Below the pieces are notes generated by a model. It did no database searches, had not been told where the DNA came from, and worked only from the letters and a program-made list of their open reading frames with translations. The position numbers were made by a program, and so were the translations under genes. This document shows, piece by piece, positions 58,123 to 64,000 of a DNA stretch of 64,000 bases (positions are counted from its first letter, which is position 1; each line of letters begins with the position of its first letter). Origin of the DNA: Pseudomonadota bacterium (lineage in GTDB: Bacteria; Pseudomonadota; Gammaproteobacteria; Steroidobacterales; Steroidobacteraceae); NCBI GenBank assembly GCA_023417315.1, contig JAEZFW010000037.1, positions 1-64,000 of the forward strand. The letters are read 5' to 3'.

Positions 58123-60600
58123 CTACGCGTTGCTCACTCGCTGCGGACGCACTTCAGGTTCGATCGCTTCCGCGGCGAGCTCTTCGGGCGCAAAGTCATC
58201 GACATGGATGATCTCCATCACGCGGCGATCGTACTCGCGCAGCGTTGCGGCTTCCGTTTCCGAGAGGATGCCGGCAGCGAGCGCTTGCTGGATCTGGCCC
58301 GGAAGATCCAATGCAGTGACGCGGCCAGTCTTCACGCCTTCCACACGGATGCGTTTCTCGAGCGGCTCTGCGGTCTCAGCAAGGACTAGCACTTCGTGCA
58401 ACTGACCGAGCGCGCTGCCAGGCTCGACGGTGCGATACACGCCATGCGTCAACCGATCGCGCGTCATCGTCGAGCGCAGGATTCTCTCCACGACGTTGTG
58501 ACCGATGCGATCGCTCGGAGCGTGGTAGGTCTGGCCACGCGGGAAAATGAAGAACCGCATGAACGCCGCGAGGAAGCGCACCGGGAAGTTGCGCAAGAAC
58601 GTGTGCAGCTGCTCTTGTGCGCGGTACAGCAGCGTTCGACATGCCCATTCGACGAGCGGCAGGTCTTCCTCCTGTCGACCCTGGTTCTCGTAGTGCTTCA
58701 AGACCATCGAGGCCAAATACATACACGAGAGCACATCGCCGAGACGGGCAGAGAGGCTCTCCTTCTTCTTGAGATAGCCACCGAGCGTCAGCATCGCGAC
58801 ATCCGTCGCGAATGCGAACGAAGCGCTGAAGCGATTGATATGTTGATAGAAGCGCTGGGTGGGCCCGGTATCCGGTACGCGCGAGAAGCGCGCCAACGTG
58901 AGGGCCATGACGAGCGAGCGCACCGCATTACTGATCGTGAATCCGATGTGCGCGAACAGCGCCGTGTCGAAATCGTGCAAACCTTTCCGCTTGTCTTTCT
59001 CACGCGCGGCTTCCATCTCGCGCAGAACGAAGGGATGGCAGCGAATCGCGCCCTGCCCGAAAATGATGAGGCTGCGCGTCAACAGATTGGCACCTTCGAC
59101 CGTAATCGCAACCGGTACGACCTGATAGCCGCGCGCCAGATAATTCTTCGGTCCCAAGCAGATGCCTTTGCCGCCATGGATGTCCATCGCATCGTTCGCG
59201 ATGATTCTGCCGAACTCGGTCAGGTGATACTTGAGCATTGCCGAAGGCACCGAAGGCTTCTCGCCGCCGTCGATCGCGCCCGCCGTGACCGACCGTGCCG
59301 CATCCATGATGTAGGTGTGGCCCGCCATGCGAGCGAGCACTTCCGCGACGCCTTCGAATTGTCCGACTGGAAGATTGAACTGACGCCGAATGCGTGCGTA
59401 GGCGCCGGAGGCGAAGACCGCCGCCTTCGCACCGCCGGTCGCGTTGGAAGGCAGGGAGATGCAGCGTCCGACGGAAAGTTGTTCGACGAGCATGCGCCAA
59501 CCCTGGCCTGCCATTTTCGCGCCGCCGATGATCGCATCCAGCGGCACGAACACGTCCTTGCCCTGAATCGGACCGTTCTGAAACGGCACGTTCAGCGGAA
59601 AGTGCCGACGCCCGATCGTTACGCCTAGGGTCTGACGCGGGATCAGCGCGCACGTGATGCCGTAGTCCGTACGATCGCCGCCGAGGAGTCGATCGGGATC
59701 GAAGAGCTTGAACGCAAGACCGATCACTGTCGCGATCGGCGCGAGCGTGATGTAGCGCTTCGAGAAGTTGAGGCGTACACCGATGACTTCGCGTCCTTCG
59801 TGCATTCCTCGGCAAACGATTCCTGTATCGGGAATCGAAGCCGCATCGGAACCGGCGCGTGGCCCCGTAAGCGCGAAGCACGGGACCTCCTCGCCGCGCG
59901 CGAGCCGAGGCAGGTAGTAGTTGCGTTGCTCTTCCGTTCCGTAATGAAGCAACAGCTCGGCCGGACCGAGGGAGTTCGGCACGGCCACTGTCGAGCTCAC
60001 GACGCTCGAGCGGCTGGCCAGCTTGATGAGCACGCACGAGTGCGCGTAGGCGGAGAACTCGAGCCCGCCGTACTTCTTCGGAATGATCATCGCGAAGAAG
60101 CCTTTCGTCTTTAAATAGTCCCAGATGTGCGGCGGAAGATCGGCGCGCCGATGCGTGATCTCCCAGTCGTCGATCATGCGGCACAGCTCCTCGCAGGGAC
60201 CATCGAGAAACGCCTGCTCTTCTGCCGACAGTTTCGGCGTCGCCGCCGAGAGCAGCTTTTCCCAATCGGGCCCGCCAGTGAACAACTCGCCGTCCCACCA
60301 TACCGTGCCGGCCTCGAGTGCATCCTTCTCTGTCTGCGACATCGAAGGCAGCATGCGGCGATACGTGCGCAAGAACGGCCGCGTGATGAAGCGCATGCGG
60401 ATCGCGTCGATATTGAGCAGCACGAGCCCAGCGAGCACGAGCCACAGTACGATCATCCACGGCAGGCTGCCGTCGCCGGCGAGCGCATATACGAACAGTG
60501 CGCCGCCGTATGCGATCGTGGCGGTCAGCAAGGAGACGCGCTGGTAGGCAAGCACGAGCGCGCCGATGAAGAAGATGAGAAACCAGATGACACTGCTCAC
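58123..60600 (-). CDS. fadE: Acyl-CoA dehydrogenase FadE
   Basis: 825 residues; first step of fatty-acid beta-oxidation. Two to three N-terminal membrane segments (IWFLIFFIGALVLAYQ, WMIVLWLVLAGLVLL) anchor it. The acyl-CoA dehydrogenase core has FALTGPRAGSDAAS, GRHFPLNVPFQNGPI and DIHGGKGICLGP, and the C-terminal extension typical of FadE/YafH (FFIFPRGQTYHAPSD, LREYDRRVMEIIHVDDF) is complete. It acts at the inner membrane. The leader upstream has a GGCTTCG/CGAAGCC hairpin (60621-60639) and a single repeat arm. Confidence 0.95.
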   Translation of the reverse strand: MSSVIWFLIFFIGALVLAYQRVSLLTATIAYGGALFVYALAGDGSLPWMIVLWLVLAGLVLLNIDAIRMRFITRPFLRTYRRMLPSMSQTEKDALEAGTVWWDGELFTGGPDWEKLLSAATPKLSAEEQAFLDGPCEELCRMIDDWEITHRRADLPPHIWDYLKTKGFFAMIIPKKYGGLEFSAYAHSCVLIKLASRSSVVSSTVAVPNSLGPAELLLHYGTEEQRNYYLPRLARGEEVPCFALTGPRAGSDAASIPDTGIVCRGMHEGREVIGVRLNFSKRYITLAPIATVIGLAFKLFDPDRLLGGDRTDYGITCALIPRQTLGVTIGRRHFPLNVPFQNGPIQGKDVFVPLDAIIGGAKMAGQGWRMLVEQLSVGRCISLPSNATGGAKAAVFASGAYARIRRQFNLPVGQFEGVAEVLARMAGHTYIMDAARSVTAGAIDGGEKPSVPSAMLKYHLTEFGRIIANDAMDIHGGKGICLGPKNYLARGYQVVPVAITVEGANLLTRSLIIFGQGAIRCHPFVLREMEAAREKDKRKGLHDFDTALFAHIGFTISNAVRSLVMALTLARFSRVPDTGPTQRFYQHINRFSASFAFATDVAMLTLGGYLKKKESLSARLGDVLSCMYLASMVLKHYENQGRQEEDLPLVEWACRTLLYRAQEQLHTFLRNFPVRFLAAFMRFFIFPRGQTYHAPSDRIGHNVVERILRSTMTRDRLTHGVYRTVEPGSALGQLHEVLVLAETAEPLEKRIRVEGVKTGRVTALDLPGQIQQALAAGILSETEAATLREYDRRVMEIIHVDDFAPEELAAEAIEPEVRPQRVSNA

Positions 60601-60642
60601 GGAAAGAACCTCGAGCTTGAGGCTTCGCGCGGCGAAGCCGGG

Positions 60643-60676
60643 CTGCTGGGTACTGTGCGCTGGGCTTCCGGCCAGA
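60643..60676. repeat. Single tandem-unit arm (unit CTGGGTAC), element 18
   Basis: CTGGGTACTG, GCTGGGCTTC ending GGCCAGAA, like the left arms of elements 10 and 15, but I find no matching right arm in the gap upstream of fadE (60601-60860). Weakest member of the family. Confidence 0.5.
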
Positions 60677-60860
60677 ATAGCGAACGGCGAGCTCAGTGCG
60701 CAGGCACGCCGCTGACACTAGCTCGTGCGCCGACCAGCAGCAAGTTCAAGACGAGAATTGTCCGACAATCCGTAGGAGTGTCGTTCTATAGGATCCGCAA
60801 TGAGGATGCGGATGCATGAGAAGCGCTGGACTCAGCTACCCAGCCCAGCGCCATGGACTT

Positions 60861-61844
60861 TCAGATCAACTCTTTGACCCCCTCGCGTTCTTCGAGCAGC
60901 TCCTTGTGCGTGGCCTCCATGCGTTGCCGGCTGAAATCGTTGATCTCGAGACCTTGAACGATTTGATACTGGCCGTTCTTGCATGTGACGGGGTAGCCGT
61001 AGATCACGCCGGCAGCGATCCCGTAGCTGCCATCCGATGGAACACCCATGCTGACCCAGGTGCCATCTGGCGTGCCTTTCACCCAATCGCGAACGTGATC
61101 GATCGCCGCAGAGGCCGCCGATGCCGCTGACGATGCGCCGCGTGCCTTGATGATGGCAGCGCCCCGCTGTTGCACCACCGGGATGAACGTTTCGGCATAC
61201 CATTTCTGATCGACGAGCGAGAGCGCAGGCTTTCCGTCGACGAGCGTGTGATGCAGATCGGGATACTGGGTCGACGAATGATTGCCCCAGATCGTGACGC
61301 GGCTGATCTTTGTGACGTGCTGGTCGGTCTTCTCCGCCAGCTGAGCCGCCGCGCGATTGTGATCGAGACGAACCATCGCGGTGAAATTGGCCGGATTCAA
61401 TCCAGGCGCATTGCGCTGCGCGATGAGCGCATTCGTGTTCGCAGGATTCCCGACGACCAGCACGCGCACATCGCGGCTCGCGACCGCATCGAGCGCCTTG
61501 CCTTGTGCAGAGAAGATCTGTGCGTTCGCAAGCAGCAGATCCTTGCGCTCCATGCCGGGCCCGCGAGGCCGCGCGCCAACCAAGAGCGCAACATCGCAAT
61601 CTTTGAAGGCCACTTTCGCATCGTCCGTAGCCACAATTTTGTTGAGCGTCGGGAAGGCACAGTCGCTCAGCTCCATCACTACGCCTTGGAGCGAGCTCAA
61701 TGCTGGCGTAATTTCGAGCAGGTGCAGATTCACGGGCTGGTCTTCACCGAGCATCTGCCCCGAGGCGACTCGGAAGGCGAGGGCGTAGCCGATCTGACCG
61801 GCAGCCCCTGTGATAGCAACGTTCACTGGACTCTTAGTAGGCAT
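60861..61844 (-). CDS. mdh: Malate dehydrogenase, type 2
   Basis: 327 residues; interconverts malate and oxaloacetate with NAD in the TCA cycle. NAD loop is ITGAAGQIGYALAFRV, the substrate-binding Arg residues lie in GARPRGPGMERKDLL and MVRLDHNRA, and the catalytic His is in WGNHSSTQYPD. The ATG at 61844 has GGAG about 6 bases upstream; a longer frame to 61940 is ignored. Divergent from otsA. Confidence 0.96.
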   Translation of the reverse strand: MPTKSPVNVAITGAAGQIGYALAFRVASGQMLGEDQPVNLHLLEITPALSSLQGVVMELSDCAFPTLNKIVATDDAKVAFKDCDVALLVGARPRGPGMERKDLLLANAQIFSAQGKALDAVASRDVRVLVVGNPANTNALIAQRNAPGLNPANFTAMVRLDHNRAAAQLAEKTDQHVTKISRVTIWGNHSSTQYPDLHHTLVDGKPALSLVDQKWYAETFIPVVQQRGAAIIKARGASSAASAASAAIDHVRDWVKGTPDGTWVSMGVPSDGSYGIAAGVIYGYPVTCKNGQYQIVQGLEINDFSRQRMEATHKELLEEREGVKELI

Positions 61845-62191
61845 TTGCGCTCCAACTCTTCGCGGGCTCAGTCGACTCGATCGTGCGACGCGGCTTGCGA
61901 ATGGCGACTGCTTATAGCGTAAGTGTCGCTCGCGAGGCATCGCTTCGAAAGTCTCTGCTCGTCGACGGTGCAGTGCTTTCGAAAACTCATCTATTTCATG
62001 CGCAGGAATTCATCGATGCGACGGTGCAGATCGCGCGACCGTGATCGAGTGCTGGGCTCCCGCAGGGCGGCGAATTCTAGCAACTCGTTGTATGCCCTCG
62101 CCACGCATTTACCTGACAGCGCAGGACGGCCGAGGCCGGAACAAACGGCAGCGCGCGAGGATTATTTACAACGTCTTACGAACCCGAGGGA
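61845..62191. other. Gene-free region between mdh and otsA
   Basis: 347 bases between divergent genes that must hold both promoters. Several short open frames are present but none has a ribosome site, a family match or the codon bias of neighbours. I see no clear promoter box, repeat or riboswitch motif. Confidence 0.5.
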
Positions 62192-63604
62192 ATGAGCAGC
62201 GTGGCCCGTCTCGTCTGCGTTTCGAACAGGATCTCCTTACCGCGCAAGTCCGCCGCACCCGGTGGACTGGCCGTAGGGATCCTAAGTGCACTCAAGCGTA
62301 CGGGCGGCCTATGGTTCGGTTGGGGTGGCGAGACCATCGATCACGAGCCGGGCGATCCAGACATTCACATTCGCGAAGGCGTAACGTACGCCACGATCGA
62401 GCTACGCCAATCCGAGTACGAGCTCTACTACAACGGCTACGCGAACGATCTTCTCTGGCCGCTCTTTCATTATTTTCTGCGCGGCATGCGCTACTCCGCT
62501 GACGAGCGCGATGCGTATGAGAACGTCAATCGCATCTTCGCTCAGAAGCTCACGCCGCTTCTGCAACCGCAAGATCTCATCTGGGTCCACGACTATCACT
62601 TGATTCCGCTCGGGCGGTTGCTGCGTGAGAACGGTGTGCGACGTCCGCTGGGCTTCTTTCTGCACATCCCGTTTCCCAACATCGAGATGCTGCGAGTGTT
62701 ACCAACCTACGCAGAGCTGCTGCGCGATCTGACGCATTACGATGTCGTCGGCTTTCAGACCGAGAACGATCTGCGCGCGTTCCACTCTGGCATCGAACAT
62801 CTCTTCGGACGCGAGGCAATTCTCTCCGACAATCGTATCCGCGTCGGCGATCGCACGGTACGAGCGGAAGTCTTCCCCATCGGTGTCGATGTGGAAACCA
62901 TGCAGGCCGAAGCCATCTCGGCGATGGACACCGATGTCGTGCGGCGCATGATCGACAGCTTGATGTCGCGCTCATTGATGATCGGGGTCGATCGGCTCGA
63001 CTACAGCAAGGGATTGGTGGAGCGGTTCACGGCGTATCAACATTTTCTTGAAGCGTATCCAGAAAACATAGGTCGCATCACCTATATCCAGATCGCTCCG
63101 CTATCGCGCACGGACGTTCGCGCGTATGCAGATATTCGCAAGGCTCTCGAGCAGGCAGCAGGTAGAACGAACGGCCGCTTCGCAGATACCGACTGGACGC
63201 CGATCCGCTACCTCAACCGGAACTTCCCGCATGCGACGCTTTGCGGATTCCTGCGCGCAGCGAATGTGGGCATCGTGACGCCATTGCGAGACGGGATGAA
63301 TCTCGTAGCAAAGGAGTTCGTCGCGGCTCAGGATCCGGAGAATCCCGGGGTGCTGATCTTATCTACGTTAGCGGGTGCGGCGCGCGAGCTCGCCTCGGCA
63401 CTGCTCGTCAATCCATATGACACGCGCGCGGTGAGTCATGCGATGCAGACAGCGCTCGCGATGCCGCTGCCTGAACGCCGCGAGCGTCACGAAGCCATGC
63501 TGCAGATTTTGAAGCGCAATGACATCGCGGCCTGGACCCGGCGCTTTCTCGATGCGCTTGAGCAAGCGCAGGGTGAGCAGGCGAAAGTGCGGGTGGCGAG
63601 CTGA
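62192..63604 (+). CDS. otsA: Alpha,alpha-trehalose-phosphate synthase
   Basis: 470-residue GT20 enzyme making trehalose 6-phosphate from UDP-glucose and glucose 6-phosphate. Motifs: VCVSNRIS, WVHDYHLIPL, IGVDRLDYSKG and PLRDGMNLVAKEF. Length typical. GAGGGA directly abuts the ATG at 62192; a GTG four codons on (62201) is better spaced and gives the usual short start, so translation may begin there. A partner phosphatase gene (otsB) is not in the window and may lie elsewhere. Confidence 0.94.
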   Translation: MSSVARLVCVSNRISLPRKSAAPGGLAVGILSALKRTGGLWFGWGGETIDHEPGDPDIHIREGVTYATIELRQSEYELYYNGYANDLLWPLFHYFLRGMRYSADERDAYENVNRIFAQKLTPLLQPQDLIWVHDYHLIPLGRLLRENGVRRPLGFFLHIPFPNIEMLRVLPTYAELLRDLTHYDVVGFQTENDLRAFHSGIEHLFGREAILSDNRIRVGDRTVRAEVFPIGVDVETMQAEAISAMDTDVVRRMIDSLMSRSLMIGVDRLDYSKGLVERFTAYQHFLEAYPENIGRITYIQIAPLSRTDVRAYADIRKALEQAAGRTNGRFADTDWTPIRYLNRNFPHATLCGFLRAANVGIVTPLRDGMNLVAKEFVAAQDPENPGVLILSTLAGAARELASALLVNPYDTRAVSHAMQTALAMPLPERRERHEAMLQILKRNDIAAWTRRFLDALEQAQGEQAKVRVAS

Positions 63605-63609
63605 AGGAA

Positions 63610-63731
63610 AGTGACGCAGTGACGACGTGATGAAGTCAGAGCAGAGAACGCTGGCTACCCTACGCCCGTCGCATCAACAACGCTGCGCCATTTGGACTTC
63701 GTGATTCCGTCACCTCGTCACATCGTCACTT
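63610..63731. repeat. Tandem-unit inverted element 19 (unit GTGACGAC)
   Basis: Left arm 63610-63640 (GTGACGCA, GTGACGAC, GTGATGAA, ending TCAGA) and right arm 63694-63731 (GACTTCGTGATTCCGTCACC and on). Loop about 53 bases. It lies between convergent otsA and the MscS-type gene and supplies the latter's stop (63710-63712). Confidence 0.85.
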
Positions 63732-64000
63732 GCATCAAGCGCAGAGCGCTCCACGCGCAATAGCTGTGTAGGCTGTGCCAAGTGCATCTCTTCTTTTTCG
63801 AGCGCTTCGAGCACGCGCAGTTGCACGTCCTGCAGCACATCCATGTGACGGCCGTAGTCGGGTGTCTTCATAAAGTACACGGTTTCGATATCGAACGAGC
63901 TCGCGCTGATCTTCGAGAAATGCGAGCGGTCGAAACGAGTATCCGGGTAGGATTCGATAATGGCGCGAATATCGCCTGGAATCTTTGCGAGCTTCTCGCG
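63710..64000 (-). CDS. MscS-type mechanosensitive channel, C-terminal part only
   Basis: The last 96 codons of a gene that continues beyond the window. The visible part (IIESYPDTRFDRSHF, SSFDIETVYFMKTPDYG) matches the cytoplasmic C-terminal domain of larger MscS-family channels, which relieve turgor on osmotic downshift. This fits with the adjacent trehalose gene as an osmotic-stress theme. The final residues SDDVTR and the TGA are encoded by the repeat arm, almost the same ending (SDEVTR) as the EEP protein at 26569-27579. Length and start cannot be judged. Confidence 0.8.
   Translation of the reverse strand, partial: REKLAKIPGDIRAIIESYPDTRFDRSHFSKISASSFDIETVYFMKTPDYGRHMDVLQDVQLRVLEALEKEEMHLAQPTQLLRVERSALDASDDVTR

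Noticed and set aside
59000..60718. 572-codon open frame on the minus strand in another frame of fadE
   Set aside because: Out-of-frame shadow; the product is Arg/Ser/His-rich with no family, while fadE explains the same bases.

Overview
The window is a GC-rich, gene-dense stretch of a proteobacterial chromosome, most likely a gammaproteobacterium near the Xanthomonadales/Nevskiales/Steroidobacteraceae. Support is inferential: an N-acyl-ornithine type carbamoyltransferase and a short ArgH like those of xanthomonads, the engB/cytochrome c4/dsbA neighbourhood, lptM before polA, TamA-TamB, FadE with a C-terminal extension and a type-2 malate dehydrogenase. I found no rRNA, tRNA, phage, insertion sequence or CRISPR array.

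Layout. 1-9.1 kb: end of malQ, a VOC protein, a pseudo-receiver/TonB fusion, oligopeptidase B, a lone response regulator and a Tat-exported aldo/keto reductase. 9.4-16 kb: a cyclic-di-GMP block with a REC-PAS-PAS-GAF-HD-GYP protein whose key residues are altered, then three GEMM-I (c-di-GMP-I) riboswitches in front of two secreted Ig-like-repeat proteins, two of the riboswitches in tandem before the second protein. 16-20.3 kb: an active/inactive M16 protease pair and a Tlc-like transporter. 20.5-25.5 kb: a compact chemosensory-like operon encoding a membrane-bound CheA-like kinase, CheY, CheX and a second pseudo-receiver/TonB fusion. 26-36.7 kb: housekeeping genes (EEP hydrolase, NYN-LOTUS protein, CorA, lipoprotein DsbA, cytochrome c4, EngB, a small barrel protein, PolA, LptM, a thioesterase). 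36.7-45.7 kb: an arginine gene run, argR-argG-DUF1611-argC-argD-argF'-argB-argH, with tandem ARG boxes before argR. 45.8-64 kb: rarD, a Nudix gene, tamAB, an NRDE gene, nudC, a divergent FlhC-like/double-FlhD-like pair, dinB, fadE, mdh, otsA and the end of an MscS-type channel gene.

Most promising observations. (1) The CheA-like/CheY/CheX/TonB-fusion operon and its orphan TonB-fusion paralogue suggest phospho-signalling aimed at a TonB-type envelope protein. (2) Nineteen intergenic elements share one design: inverted arms built of tandem 7-8 base units, with the unit differing between loci, a fixed strand polarity and a CAGA/TCTG boundary next to the loop. At eight genes the arm itself supplies the stop codon. 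(3) A riboswitch-controlled pair of Ig-like surface proteins lies beside a degenerate HD-GYP protein. (4) DNA polymerase I has lost three of the four catalytic acids of its 3'-5' exonuclease. (5) A divergent FlhC-like and tandem-FlhD-like regulator pair. (6) A DUF1611 protein translationally coupled to argC is a candidate for the missing N-acylglutamate synthase. (7) A structured RNA ending in an intrinsic terminator lies opposite engB.
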